Assembly: GCA_003483745.1 (NCBI GenBank)
Contig: DMYD01000035.1
Coordinates: 1-32,835, forward strand
Source: Roseburia sp.
Lineage (GTDB): Bacteria > Bacillota > Clostridia > Lachnospirales > Lachnospiraceae
DNA: 32,835 nt
Direction: 5' to 3'
Below are positions 7,019 to 15,332 of the stretch, piece after piece. The translations under genes and the position numbers were made by a program. Numbering within the stretch: position 1 is the first letter of the stretch; the number at the start of each line of letters is the position of its first letter. The notes beneath the pieces were generated by a model. It saw only the letters and a list, made by a program, of their open reading frames with translations, made no database searches and had not been told where the DNA came from.

Positions 7019-7744
7019 TTACCCGATCACTTCTCCCATTTTTCCAAGGGAAATAAATCCATCGCCCTTTGAATCCTTAGCATATACATCTCTACGATGG
7101 ATCTGGATCGCATTCTGATCATAAGTATATCCCATTGCCTGAAACATTGCTTCTAGTACAAGTTCCGGTTTTAAGTTATCCGTACTTCCAGTGGATACCT
7201 TTAAATAAAATACCGGTCTGCCATCTCTTTCCGACACTTCAAATGCGTATACAAGCTGCTTTAAATCCATGACTTTTTCACTTTTTTTCGTCTGTTTTGT
7301 GACCAGAAATTCTTCTTTTTCCGTAAAATGCTGGCGGATGCCATCTGCAAAAGTCTTAACATCTGCAGCCGGTTCATATCCCTCTTTAAAGTAAAGGTCA
7401 TAGTCTGCCGCTGCAACCATGGACATCGCTGTTTTGGCATTGTCCGGCAGTTTTACATACTCTGTGACTTCCACGCCCTCCACCATGGTTTCATTCAGTG
7501 CCTTAATGGACACTTCACTTGATCTGGTAGAATTTACTTCAATATCAAGATACTCTCCATCGCTGGTGATCCCGACACCAAGCGGTGCCGCAAAAGACAT
7601 GATCTGGTGCGGGGAAAAACCTTCCGAGTAACAGATATCTATTTCTGCCCTGCGCATTGCCTTCTGAAAATAACGCATAATATCCAGATGCCCGATAAAA
7701 CGCATTACACCGTATTTACGGAATTTAATCCTTATCTTTATCAT
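7019..7744 (-). CDS. TIGR03936 (DUF2344) radical-SAM-associated protein
   Basis: The N-terminal pattern RIKFRKYG--RFIGHLDIMRYFQKAMRRA followed by YSEGFSPHQIMSFAAPLGVG identifies the DUF2344 family. This family is found only next to, or fused to, the TIGR03960 B12-binding-type radical-SAM proteins. No catalytic function is established to my knowledge; RNA binding or modification is often guessed from the constant linkage to ribosomal and RNase genes. Here it lies just downstream of that partner and one base before the RNase E/G gene. AAGG lies about nine bases before the ATG. At 241 residues the length is typical. Confidence 0.88.
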   Translation of the reverse strand: MIKIRIKFRKYGVMRFIGHLDIMRYFQKAMRRAEIDICYSEGFSPHQIMSFAAPLGVGITSDGEYLDIEVNSTRSSEVSIKALNETMVEGVEVTEYVKLPDNAKTAMSMVAAADYDLYFKEGYEPAADVKTFADGIRQHFTEKEEFLVTKQTKKSEKVMDLKQLVYAFEVSERDGRPVFYLKVSTGSTDNLKPELVLEAMFQAMGYTYDQNAIQIHRRDVYAKDSKGDGFISLGKMGEVIG

Positions 7745-7755
7745 AATGTCAACCT

Positions 7756-7805
7756 TACATTAACCCTTTCTTCTTTCACATTAAGTATCTCAAGGAAAAC
7801 GTTAA
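7756..7805. repeat. Three TTAAYGT elements at a 21-bp period
   Basis: On the minus strand TTAACGT (7805-7799), TTAATGT (7784-7778) and TTAATGT (7763-7757) recur at exactly 21 bases. The first two units share a longer core, AGATACTTAAYGT. On the plus strand AACGTTAAG at 7798 fits the direct-repeat consensus I remember for LytTR-type regulators, and the others fit less well. It may equally be a degenerate short tandem duplication in the spacer between the two radical-SAM genes. Confidence 0.5.
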
Positions 7806-7822
7806 GTATCTGCTTTAACGTT
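7798..7822 (-). repeat. Perfect 8-bp hairpin at the TIGR03960 stop codon
   Basis: AACGTTAA (7798-7805) and TTAACGTT (7815-7822) are perfect inverted arms with a nine-base loop. The arm at 7815-7822 carries the stop codon of the upstream radical-SAM gene. On the minus strand only a short mixed tail (TTCC) follows, so it is probably an intercistronic stability hairpin, not a terminator. Confidence 0.45.
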
Positions 7823-9677
7823 CTGCCATACATACTCCCGTTTTAAACTGGGCTGCACCACAACCAGAGCAGCGCATCCTGCAGTTTGGAGTCACATTCT
7901 CTGACATGGCATTTTTCCATTCACGTTTCAAGAATTCTTTCGTCACGCCGGTATCAATAAAATCCCATGGAAATACTTCATCTAAAGAGCGCTCTCTTTT
8001 GGTATAAAAATCCATATCCACACCGCAGTCTGTAAATGCATCTAACCATCTCTGATAATCAAAATATTCAGACCATGCATCAAATATACCGCCACGCTCA
8101 TACACAGTGCGGATCACACTTCCAACCTTACGGTCGCCACGTGCTAACACGCCCTCTAATACCGTCACATCCGCCTCATGCCAGTTATATTTGATACTTT
8201 TACGGTTCAGCTGTTCCTTTACTGTATCATTCACAACCTTAGCACGCGCAATATAATCCTCTGGATCATGCATGGATGCCCACTGGAAAGGTGTAAACGG
8301 CTTTGGTACGAAGAATGATGTTGATATTGTGATCTGGCATTTTCCATTCCGCTGATCCTTCGGAATCTCATAATAACGTACCGCAATATCATTCGCCAGT
8401 TCCGGTATCGCCTTCATGTCCTCTTCCGTCTCTGTAGGAAGTCCTAACATAAAGTAAAGCTTTACCTTATTCCAACCGCCTTCAAATGCCATTCCGGCAC
8501 CTTCTAAAATAACTTCTTTTGTAAGTCCCTTATTAATAACATCCCTGAGCCGCTGGGAACCTGCCTCCGGCGCAAATGTCAGGCTGCTTTTTTTGATATC
8601 CTGCACTTTTCCCATTACGTCTAAGGAAAATGCATCAATACGCAGAGATGGAAGAGAAATATTCACTCCTTTTCCCTTAAATTCCTCAATTAAAAATGTT
8701 ACAAGTTCCTGTAACTGTGAATAGTCGGAAGAACTCAAAGAACTTAAGGAGATTTCTTCATGTCCGGTTGACTTTAACATCTGGTAGGCAAGTTTCTTTA
8801 ACCGTTCCACATTTTTTTCACGCGTCGGACGGTAGACCATACCCGCCTGACAGAAACGGCAGCCACGGATACATCCACGCTGGATTTCAAGCACAACACG
8901 GTCCTGTGTTGCCTTGATAAATGGTACAATCGGTTTTTCCGGATAGACTGCCTGTGTCATATCCGTAACGATCTGTTTTGTGACTGTGCGCGGCACATCT
9001 TCATAAACCGGTTCAACCCCTGCGATCGTGCCGTCTTCTTTATAACTTACTTCATATAAAGACGGTACATAAATACCGGGAATCTTTGCTGCCTCATGTA
9101 AAAATTCCTTGCGTGATGCCCCTTCCTGCTTCATTTTTTTGTACAGATCCAACAGGGCATCATAGGAAATTTCGCCTTCTCCCATATAAAACAGATCAAA
9201 AAATTCTGCGATCGGTTCCGGGTTATAGGTACATGGTCCTCCTCCAATCACAATAGGATCATTCTCCGTCCGGTCCGCCGCTTCGATCGGGATCTGGCTC
9301 AAATCTAAGATCTGCAAAATATTGGTATAACACATCTCGTACTGGATCGTGATTCCAAGAAAATCCGCATCCTTTACAGGCTGCTGTGATTCTAAAGAAA
9401 ACAGTGGAATCTTCTTTTCTTTTAAAATTGCATGCAGATCCGGCCACGGGGAATAGACACGTTCACACCAGACGTCCTCTCTTTTATTTAACATATCATA
9501 TAAAATCTGGATACCAAGATGTGACATTCCAATCTCATAAACATCCGGAAAACACATCACAAACCGGATATCGACCGCATCTTTCTCTTTTACTACGCTG
9601 TTTAATTCGTTGCCGATATAGCGTGCCGGTTTATCGATTTTCATCAGTATCTCATCGGATAAAGCTAATTTCGTCAT
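7815..9677 (-). CDS. TIGR03960 family B12-binding-type radical SAM protein
   Basis: An uncharacterised radical-SAM enzyme. Residues 1 to about 250 form the Rossmann-like B12-binding-type region (DVYEIGMSHLG, VIGGGPCTYNPEP, FYMGEGE). The radical-SAM core follows with RGCIRGCRFCQAG, giving C269-x3-C273-x2-C276 for the [4Fe-4S] cluster, and later SSLSSSDYS and LYFMLGLPTETEED. The C-terminal region is TIGR03960-specific and ends with a second cysteine set, C599-x3-C603-x2-C606 plus C616. AAAGGA lies eight bases before the ATG. Its partner DUF2344 gene is immediately downstream. Substrate is unknown; the genomic link to RNase E/G and ribosomal genes suggests RNA or ribosome modification, which is inference. 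Confidence 0.92.
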   Translation of the reverse strand: MTKLALSDEILMKIDKPARYIGNELNSVVKEKDAVDIRFVMCFPDVYEIGMSHLGIQILYDMLNKREDVWCERVYSPWPDLHAILKEKKIPLFSLESQQPVKDADFLGITIQYEMCYTNILQILDLSQIPIEAADRTENDPIVIGGGPCTYNPEPIAEFFDLFYMGEGEISYDALLDLYKKMKQEGASRKEFLHEAAKIPGIYVPSLYEVSYKEDGTIAGVEPVYEDVPRTVTKQIVTDMTQAVYPEKPIVPFIKATQDRVVLEIQRGCIRGCRFCQAGMVYRPTREKNVERLKKLAYQMLKSTGHEEISLSSLSSSDYSQLQELVTFLIEEFKGKGVNISLPSLRIDAFSLDVMGKVQDIKKSSLTFAPEAGSQRLRDVINKGLTKEVILEGAGMAFEGGWNKVKLYFMLGLPTETEEDMKAIPELANDIAVRYYEIPKDQRNGKCQITISTSFFVPKPFTPFQWASMHDPEDYIARAKVVNDTVKEQLNRKSIKYNWHEADVTVLEGVLARGDRKVGSVIRTVYERGGIFDAWSEYFDYQRWLDAFTDCGVDMDFYTKRERSLDEVFPWDFIDTGVTKEFLKREWKNAMSENVTPNCRMRCSGCGAAQFKTGVCMAER

Positions 9678-9758
9678 TTAAAAAATCCTTTCCATTTCTT
9701 CTTTCGCGCTCAAATTCCGCCATTCGTTAATCATACATGTACGTTGACTCACTTGCGC

Positions 9759-10058
9759 TCAATGTATCATAACATAATTTTTCAGATTTGTATAATAATG
9801 ATTATCGCAGATCATTTCTGTGATCGTCTGCGTACTGTAACCACACAGATTTGTATGGGTATACATGCAGCCTAAAAAAGCCACAAATATGCATATGGAT
9901 AAAAAAATGCGCAGTTTCAGTGCTGCCGCAATCCCCATTTCCGGTGCAGAATACTCTATTTCTTCTGTACCTCTCTTTTGCATTCCATTCTCTTCATAAA
10001 ATGAGTTGCGGATATTCTGCACATATTCCCTGCGCCGTTCGATTGCCTGTCTGTCCAT
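9759..10058 (-). CDS. Small single-helix membrane protein, unknown function
   Basis: A 99-residue protein I do not recognise. It has an Arg/Glu-rich cytoplasmic N-terminus (about 1-45), one hydrophobic helix at about 47-66, and a short outer tail of about 30 residues with Cys72 and Cys84. It lies between the acyltransferase and the radical-SAM genes, with 76 and 81 base gaps. The Shine-Dalgarno (AAGAG) is weak, and the start codon falls inside an arm of a 10-bp inverted repeat. Coding potential is supported by the acidic and basic composition and a clean membrane segment, but homology could not be checked. Confidence 0.65.
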   Translation of the reverse strand: MDRQAIERRREYVQNIRNSFYEENGMQKRGTEEIEYSAPEMGIAAALKLRIFLSICIFVAFLGCMYTHTNLCGYSTQTITEMICDNHYYTNLKNYVMIH

Positions 10059-10111
10059 AGAACACTCTTTTTTATTCTGATTTTCAATGACATTTTATGA
10101 ATCTATGGACA
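10052..10111 (-). repeat. 10-bp inverted repeat occluding the small-protein start codon
   Basis: TGTCCATAGA (plus 10052-10061) and TCTATGGACA (10102-10111) are perfect inverted arms with a 40-base loop. In the minus-strand transcript the second arm contains the AUG of the gene ending at 9759, so the pairing would mask its start. It could equally be a DNA operator. Confidence 0.4.
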
Positions 10112-10134
10112 AATTCATACCTGAATTTTCAGTG

Positions 10135-11211
10135 TTATTTTTCATACCTGCTTTTTTTTATAAACGGCATCTGAAGCCATTTCAGCAGCGTATTGTCGAG
10201 GATCATTGCGCCTATTGCCGAGATAAAAAGAGTCAGCACCATCATCACGATACAGCCGCCAGCAATGCCACCGCCGAGCACATTGACATGCAGTTTCTGT
10301 TTCACCACAAAATGAAGTACGCCCCAGTGGATCAGTAAAATAGAATAACTGTACCGGCTGATCCACTGCACAAAGAAATTGCTCTTTGTTTTTTTGGACG
10401 CAAGACGCTTTACCAACACAAAAATAGCTGCCGTAAAACACATCATTGTGGGCGAATTCTGATAAATATAATTGACATAATCATTTCCGTTCCAGATCCA
10501 CATACAGGTTTCAATAAATGATAGAAATCCTGCAAACATGAAAAAATTTTCTGTCTTTCTGCTACATTTTTCAGAAAGAAAATATCCCAGTAAAAAAGTA
10601 CCTGCATAAGAATCCACCACAATGCCAAACACAGAGTTGATTCCGTAAAGTGGCAGATATGTGTCCAATGCACAAATTGCAAATACGACTCCTATCACCC
10701 CCGACAATACGGTATCGGGAATATTATGTACAATATACCGCATAAACGGAGTCAGCACATACAGCCAGATGATCACATAGACCAGCCAGAAATGAGGTGC
10801 CTCCACCGGGGCACCTGTCAGAATCTTTTGTAACATCAGAAGCCAGTGATCTGGTCTTAACCAGTCAATTCCTTCTTTCGCAACAATATACAAAATATAG
10901 TAAACGACAAGAGGAATCGCAACTTTTGTAAACCGTTTCCGAAAAAAAACGCCGACCGGCTCATTTTTTACCGGAAGTAGTAATGCTCCGCTTAACATGA
11001 CAAAAAGCAGGTTGCATGACAAGAATATAAAATTAAATATGGTAAGCACCCGAAATGGGATGTTTCCATACTCTGTCATCGAAGCTGCCAGCGAAACTGT
11101 GTGCACCCCGATCACGAATATGGTTGCCACAACACGCAGATCATCAATATAAACCTTCCTGTTTCCCTTTGACATATTTCCAATCATAAGTTCTTTTATT
11201 TTTTCAAACAT
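10135..11211 (-). CDS. Acyltransferase 3 family membrane protein
   Basis: A membrane O-acyltransferase of the OatA/WecH/NodX type (acyltransferase 3), which acetylates or acylates surface sugars. The N-terminal motif YIDDLRVVATIFVIGVHTVS, with its conserved His, is characteristic. About ten hydrophobic segments follow, and there is no SGNH esterase domain, so it is the simple form. I place the start at 11209-11211, with GGGAG seven bases upstream, and not at the more distal in-frame ATG. The acceptor is unknown. It follows the his-operon terminator, so it should have its own promoter, but I see no convincing one. There is no partner glycosyltransferase nearby. Confidence 0.88.
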   Translation of the reverse strand: MFEKIKELMIGNMSKGNRKVYIDDLRVVATIFVIGVHTVSLAASMTEYGNIPFRVLTIFNFIFLSCNLLFVMLSGALLLPVKNEPVGVFFRKRFTKVAIPLVVYYILYIVAKEGIDWLRPDHWLLMLQKILTGAPVEAPHFWLVYVIIWLYVLTPFMRYIVHNIPDTVLSGVIGVVFAICALDTYLPLYGINSVFGIVVDSYAGTFLLGYFLSEKCSRKTENFFMFAGFLSFIETCMWIWNGNDYVNYIYQNSPTMMCFTAAIFVLVKRLASKKTKSNFFVQWISRYSYSILLIHWGVLHFVVKQKLHVNVLGGGIAGGCIVMMVLTLFISAIGAMILDNTLLKWLQMPFIKKSRYEK

Positions 11212-11244
11212 GGTGTCTCCCTTTGGCAGATTATTACACATATC

Positions 11245-11282
11245 AAAAAAACTTCGCCATACTTTTTAAGTATAGCAAAGTT
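11245..11282 (-). terminator. Intrinsic terminator of the his operon
   Basis: A 15-bp stem (minus strand 11282-11268 with 11264-11250, two G-U pairs) with an AAA loop is followed by seven T residues. It starts 48 bases after the hisIE stop. The arms also carry T residues on the other strand, so it could work in both directions, although no plus-strand gene enters it. Confidence 0.88.
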
Positions 11283-11330
11283 TTTCCCCTCACTCAATAA
11301 CAGATTATACCTACTGTGTAACACATGAAT

Positions 11331-12614
11331 TTATCTCTGTGAAAGTTCCTGTGTGATCTCCTCCCATGTAACTCCCTTTTCTGCCATCAGCACCATCATG
11401 TGATACATGAAATCGGATATCTCATATTTGGTATCTTCCGGATCCGGATTTTTGGCTGCAATGATGATTTCTGACGCCTCTTCTCCGATTTTCTTTAAAA
11501 TTTTATCCAGTCCCTTGTCAAACAGATAATTTGTATAAGAACCCTCTTTCGGGTTTGCCTTGCGGTCTAAAATGATTGCATAGACATCTTCTAACACTTT
11601 AAGCGGATTTTTCTCCATGTACTCCTTCTTTACAATTTCATTAAAGAAGCAGGAAACATTTCCGGTGTGACATGCTGCACCAATCTGAGATACTTTCGCT
11701 AAGATCGTATCATAATCACAGTCAGCAGTCAGTGATTTTACATACTGAATATGTCCGGAGGTCATGCCCTTGATCCATAATTCCTGACGGCTTCTGCTGT
11801 AATAGGTCATCTTCCCGATATTGATTGTTGTCTCGAATGCCTCTTCGTTCATATAGGCAAGCATCAAAACCTCATCGGTGCGGTAATCCTGTACAATAAC
11901 CGGAACCATACCATCCGAATTTTTCTTTAGATCCGCCCATTTTAATGCCGGTTCAAAGTTATCCATCTTGATTCCGCCTGCTGACAGCTGTGATTTCATT
12001 TCCATGATGTCTGTCTCAGGATCATTGATAAAAGAGCCCGCGATTCCGCGAACATTTTCGCGTTTTAATGTCTCAATAATTTTCTCATAATCACATTCTT
12101 CAAAATATACGACATACGGAACGTCTGTAATATTTTCAATCGCATTTAAAACGCCGGTATTTAAAACCAGCAGTTCGTGAAAATGCTCCTGCATTTCCTC
12201 CTGATGTTTAAATACAAAATCAACATTTGCCACAGAAACAAGGATACGCTCTTTTCCAAAACGGTCACTTGCCTCTCTTGCAATATCCATACTGTTTGAT
12301 TTTGCGCCATTTACAATCACCTGCAGACATCCGGCATAAATAAACTTCTTAACATCCTCAAAACGGCTGATATTTCCACCGGCACAAACCTTAATTTCGA
12401 CGTTGCGATTGATATTCTTAATCGTATGGATATTCTTCTCGTGTTCATCGTCATCATCTGAAAGATCAAAGATAATGATCTTGTCAATACCGCTGTCATT
12501 ATAAAGACGCGCCAGACTGATCACATCCCATCCCATCGGTTCAAAATTATCCATACCTTTTACTGCCTGTCCATTTTTCAAATAAATGGTGGCAACAATA
12601 TTTTTATGTTCCAT
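11331..12614 (-). CDS. hisIE: HisI-HisE bifunctional enzyme with N-terminal degenerate HisA/HisF-like domain
   Basis: Catalyses steps 2 and 3 of histidine synthesis: phosphoribosyl-ATP pyrophosphohydrolase and phosphoribosyl-AMP cyclohydrolase. Residues about 225-330 are HisI, with WIKGMTSG, the DCDYD metal site (Asp298-Cys299-Asp300) and ACHTGNVSCF (Cys315, Cys322). Residues about 335-427 are HisE, with GSYTNYL, KKIGEEASE and EISDFMYH. Residues 1 to about 218 form a HisA/HisF-like barrel (LKNGQAVKG, CAGGNISRFEDVKKFIYAGC) in which the positions I align with the catalytic aspartates of HisF are Tyr11 and Ala129. It is probably a pseudo-enzyme. This is the last gene of the his operon; GGAG lies 11 bases before the ATG. 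Confidence 0.92.
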   Translation of the reverse strand: MEHKNIVATIYLKNGQAVKGMDNFEPMGWDVISLARLYNDSGIDKIIIFDLSDDDDEHEKNIHTIKNINRNVEIKVCAGGNISRFEDVKKFIYAGCLQVIVNGAKSNSMDIAREASDRFGKERILVSVANVDFVFKHQEEMQEHFHELLVLNTGVLNAIENITDVPYVVYFEECDYEKIIETLKRENVRGIAGSFINDPETDIMEMKSQLSAGGIKMDNFEPALKWADLKKNSDGMVPVIVQDYRTDEVLMLAYMNEEAFETTINIGKMTYYSRSRQELWIKGMTSGHIQYVKSLTADCDYDTILAKVSQIGAACHTGNVSCFFNEIVKKEYMEKNPLKVLEDVYAIILDRKANPKEGSYTNYLFDKGLDKILKKIGEEASEIIIAAKNPDPEDTKYEISDFMYHMMVLMAEKGVTWEEITQELSQR

Positions 12615-12688
12615 ATTATAAAACTCTCCATTCCTGCATTTTCCTGATAATCAATATGTTTTTCTCTCTCATCGACCACAGCCGGACT

Positions 12689-12714
12689 CTGCAGGAACTT
12701 TAAGCTTCCTACAG
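12689..12714 (-). repeat. Hairpin across the hisB stop codon
   Basis: CTGTAGGAA and TTCCTGCAG (minus strand, 12714-12706 and 12697-12689) form a 9-bp stem with one G-U pair and an eight-base loop; the first arm includes the hisB TAG. No U-run follows. It may protect or process the hisB-hisIE message, since the 94-base gap before hisIE is the largest in this operon. Confidence 0.4.
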
Positions 12715-13296
12715 ACTGCCCTTTGTAGACAGCACATCCGTGATACGTGGATCATATCCGGTTGCTTCATCCAAAGCCCTGGCAAAAGCCTTGAACATTG
12801 CTTCAATCATATGATGGTTATTACCGCCGGATAATACACGGATATGCAGATTCATTCCCGCTGCATAGGAAACGGCATAGAAAAATTCTTTTACCATCTC
12901 CGTATCCATATATCCTACCCTCTCTACGGTAAATTCTCCGTCAAAAACAAGATAAGGTCTGCCTGAGAGATCCACAGCACAAAGCACCAGCGTTTCATCC
13001 ATCGGCAAAATACAGCTTCCAAAACGTTTGATGCCTTTTTTATTTTTTAATGCTTTGCGGATTGCATTGCCCAGTACAATTCCTGTATCCTCGATCGTAT
13101 GATGACAATCCACAGCAAGATCACCTTCCACTTTTGCTGTAAGGTCAAAAAAACCATGCCTTGCAAATCCTTCTAACATATGATCAAAAAAGCCTATCCC
13201 GGTATCAATATCTGCCTGACCGGTTCCATCTATGTTCAGATTGATCTTAATATCCGTTTCTTTCGTTTTTCGTATGTACTCCGCCGTTCTTTCCAT
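12709..13296 (-). CDS. hisB: Imidazoleglycerol-phosphate dehydratase HisB
   Basis: Dehydrates imidazole glycerol phosphate to imidazole acetol phosphate (histidine step 6) using Mn-binding histidines. Diagnostic motifs are visible: GIGFFDHMLEGFARHG, DCHHTIEDTGIVLG and SGGNNHHMIEAMFKAFARAL, in normal order. It is the monofunctional dehydratase, without the phosphatase domain of the enterobacterial protein. I start at 13294-13296 because MERTAEYIRKT is the usual N-terminus; AGAGGA lies about 12 bases upstream. The longer frame overlaps the end of hisD. A 16-base gap follows hisD. Confidence 0.96.
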   Translation of the reverse strand: MERTAEYIRKTKETDIKINLNIDGTGQADIDTGIGFFDHMLEGFARHGFFDLTAKVEGDLAVDCHHTIEDTGIVLGNAIRKALKNKKGIKRFGSCILPMDETLVLCAVDLSGRPYLVFDGEFTVERVGYMDTEMVKEFFYAVSYAAGMNLHIRVLSGGNNHHMIEAMFKAFARALDEATGYDPRITDVLSTKGSL

Positions 13297-13312
13297 TTTA
13301 CCACATTCCTCT

Positions 13313-14605
13313 CTAGTCTTCAAACCGTACACGGATTGAATTTGCATGTGCTGTTAACTGTTCACACTCTGCAAACTGTACGATGTCTTTATAAATCGGC
13401 TCTAATGCCTCTCTGGAATAAGAGATAATGCTTGACTTTTTGATAAAATCATCCACACTAAGCGGTGAGAAGAATTTCGCAGTTCCGTTTGTCGGCAGCA
13501 CATGGTTTGGTCCTGCAAAGTAATCCCCAAGCGGTTCACTGGAATATTCTCCGACAAAAATTGCTCCTGCGTTGCGGATCTTTGTCATTGTCTCAAACGG
13601 ATTCTTTGTGACAAGTTCAAGATGTTCGGACGCGATCTCATTTACTGTCGCGATCGCCTCGTCCATACTTTCTGCCACCAGAATATATCCATAATTATCC
13701 AAAGATTTCTGGATGATCTCTTTTCTGGATAACTGTGCCACAAAACCTTCGACCTCTTTTGATACCTGTTCGGCTAAGTCTCTGCTCGTTGTAACAAGGA
13801 TCGCGGATGCCATCTCGTCATGCTCTGCCTGTGAGAGAAGATCTGCAGCAACAAAACGTGGGTTCGCAGTCTCGTCTGCTAATACCATGATCTCACTCGG
13901 ACCGGCAATAGAGTCAATGCTTACAAAACCAAATACGGCTTTCTTAGCCAGGGCAACATAGATATTTCCAGGTCCTACGATTTTGTCTACCTTTGGAACA
14001 CTCTCGGTACCAAATGCCAGCGCTGCGATCGCCTGAGCGCCGCCCACCTTATAGATGGCATCTACACCTGCCTCTTTTGCCGCAACTAAAGTCGCCGGAT
14101 TGACTTTTCCGTCTTTTCCAGGAGGTGTTGTCATGACGATTTTCTTTACGCCTGCGACTCTTGCCGGAACAATATTCATAAGTACAGAGGAAGGATACAC
14201 TGCCTTTCCACCAGGTACATAGACGCCGACTTTTTCTAATGCGGTCACTTTCTGTCCCAAAATAATACCGGACTCTTCAGAATCAAACCAGGAATACTGG
14301 CGCTGTTTTTCATGATATTTCCGGATGTTTACCAGTGCCTTGCGAATGACTTCAAGCAGCTTTTCATCAACCTTCTCGTAAGCCTCTTTGATTTCATCCT
14401 CTGTCACAAGAATATTTTCTGCGTTGATGTCAGCGCCATCAAAACGCTTTGTATAATCAAAAATCGCTGCATCGCGTTTTTCTCTTACATTTTCTATGAT
14501 CTCGTTTACCCTGCCTTCAAATTCACCATAAGAATTTGGACTTCTTTTTAAAAGGTTTTCCAATATATTTGTTCTTGCTTCTTCTGTCAGTTCTATAATT
14601 CGCAT
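13313..14605 (-). CDS. hisD: Histidinol dehydrogenase HisD
   Basis: Oxidises L-histidinol to histidine with two NAD+ (last two steps), as a zinc enzyme. Clear family motifs: VGVYVPGGKAVYPSSVLMN, GPGNIYVALAKK, SIAGPSEIMVLADE, LLSQAEHDE (including a zinc-site Gln/His pair) and GPNHVLPTNGTA. I choose the ATG at 14603-14605, with GGAGGAG close before it, which gives a normal 430-residue protein. The in-frame extension upstream is unsupported. It lies 66 bases after hisG and just before hisB. Confidence 0.97.
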   Translation of the reverse strand: MRIIELTEEARTNILENLLKRSPNSYGEFEGRVNEIIENVREKRDAAIFDYTKRFDGADINAENILVTEDEIKEAYEKVDEKLLEVIRKALVNIRKYHEKQRQYSWFDSEESGIILGQKVTALEKVGVYVPGGKAVYPSSVLMNIVPARVAGVKKIVMTTPPGKDGKVNPATLVAAKEAGVDAIYKVGGAQAIAALAFGTESVPKVDKIVGPGNIYVALAKKAVFGFVSIDSIAGPSEIMVLADETANPRFVAADLLSQAEHDEMASAILVTTSRDLAEQVSKEVEGFVAQLSRKEIIQKSLDNYGYILVAESMDEAIATVNEIASEHLELVTKNPFETMTKIRNAGAIFVGEYSSEPLGDYFAGPNHVLPTNGTAKFFSPLSVDDFIKKSSIISYSREALEPIYKDIVQFAECEQLTAHANSIRVRFED

Positions 14606-14671
14606 ACTTCTCCTCCATTCCAGAATCTCTGTTCGTTTCTTCAAAACTCTGCGATAACAAATATTTTCCAA

Positions 14672-15319
14672 TTATTTAATCACAGTCTTTAAATCGGAAA
14701 TCAGTTTCGTGATACGCTCATTTTCCATCTTCATGCTCACCTGATTCACTACCATGCGGGCAGAAAGCGGACATACTTCTTCTAACACCGACAATCCATT
14801 TTCACGCAATGTCGAACCTGTCTCTACAATATCGCAGATCACCTCTGACAAGCCGACAATCGGTGCAAGTTCGATAGATCCGTTCAATTTGATGATCTCC
14901 ACAGTCTGATGTTTCTTATTATAGAAATAATCTTTTGCAATCCGCGGATATTTGGTTGCAACGCGGATCAATTCATGATGATTTAACAGATCTTTTGCAC
15001 TTTCCGGTCCACAGATACACATGCGGCATTTTCCAAATCCCAGATCAAGCACTTCGTATATATTTCTGCCTTCCTCTAAGATCGTATCTTTTCCTACGAT
15101 ACCAATGTCCGCTGCACCGTATTCAACGTATGTTGGCACATCAGGTCCCTTTGCGAGGAAAAAACGGAGTTTCAACTCTTCGTTGACAAAGATCAGCTTT
15201 CTGGTATCTTTGTCTTTCATTTCTTCGCAGGTAATGCCGATCTGTTCAAACATCTCTAAGGTTTTCTTTGCAAGTCTGCCTTTTCCAAGGGCAAAAGTTA
15301 AATATCTCATATCTTCCAT
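14672..15319 (-). CDS. hisG: ATP phosphoribosyltransferase catalytic subunit, short form HisG
   Basis: Commits ATP and PRPP to histidine synthesis. At 215 residues it lacks the C-terminal regulatory domain of long HisG, so it must pair with HisZ, whose gene lies 13 bases upstream. Visible motifs are ALGKGRLAKKTLEMFEQIGI, VEYGAADIGIVGKD, the PRPP-site segment around ELAPIVGLSEVICDIVETGSTL (partly quoted) and a short C-terminus. AAGGAG lies nine bases before the ATG. Feedback inhibition by histidine would act through the HisG-HisZ hetero-octamer (family knowledge). Confidence 0.97.
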   Translation of the reverse strand: MEDMRYLTFALGKGRLAKKTLEMFEQIGITCEEMKDKDTRKLIFVNEELKLRFFLAKGPDVPTYVEYGAADIGIVGKDTILEEGRNIYEVLDLGFGKCRMCICGPESAKDLLNHHELIRVATKYPRIAKDYFYNKKHQTVEIIKLNGSIELAPIVGLSEVICDIVETGSTLRENGLSVLEEVCPLSARMVVNQVSMKMENERITKLISDLKTVIK

Positions 15320-15332
15320 CGTATCCGTCTCC

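Noticed and set aside
10142..10441. Minus-strand open frame inside the acyltransferase gene.
   Set aside because: It is an alternative frame of the membrane-protein gene; Cys/Phe-rich composition reflects its codons and no start signal is present.
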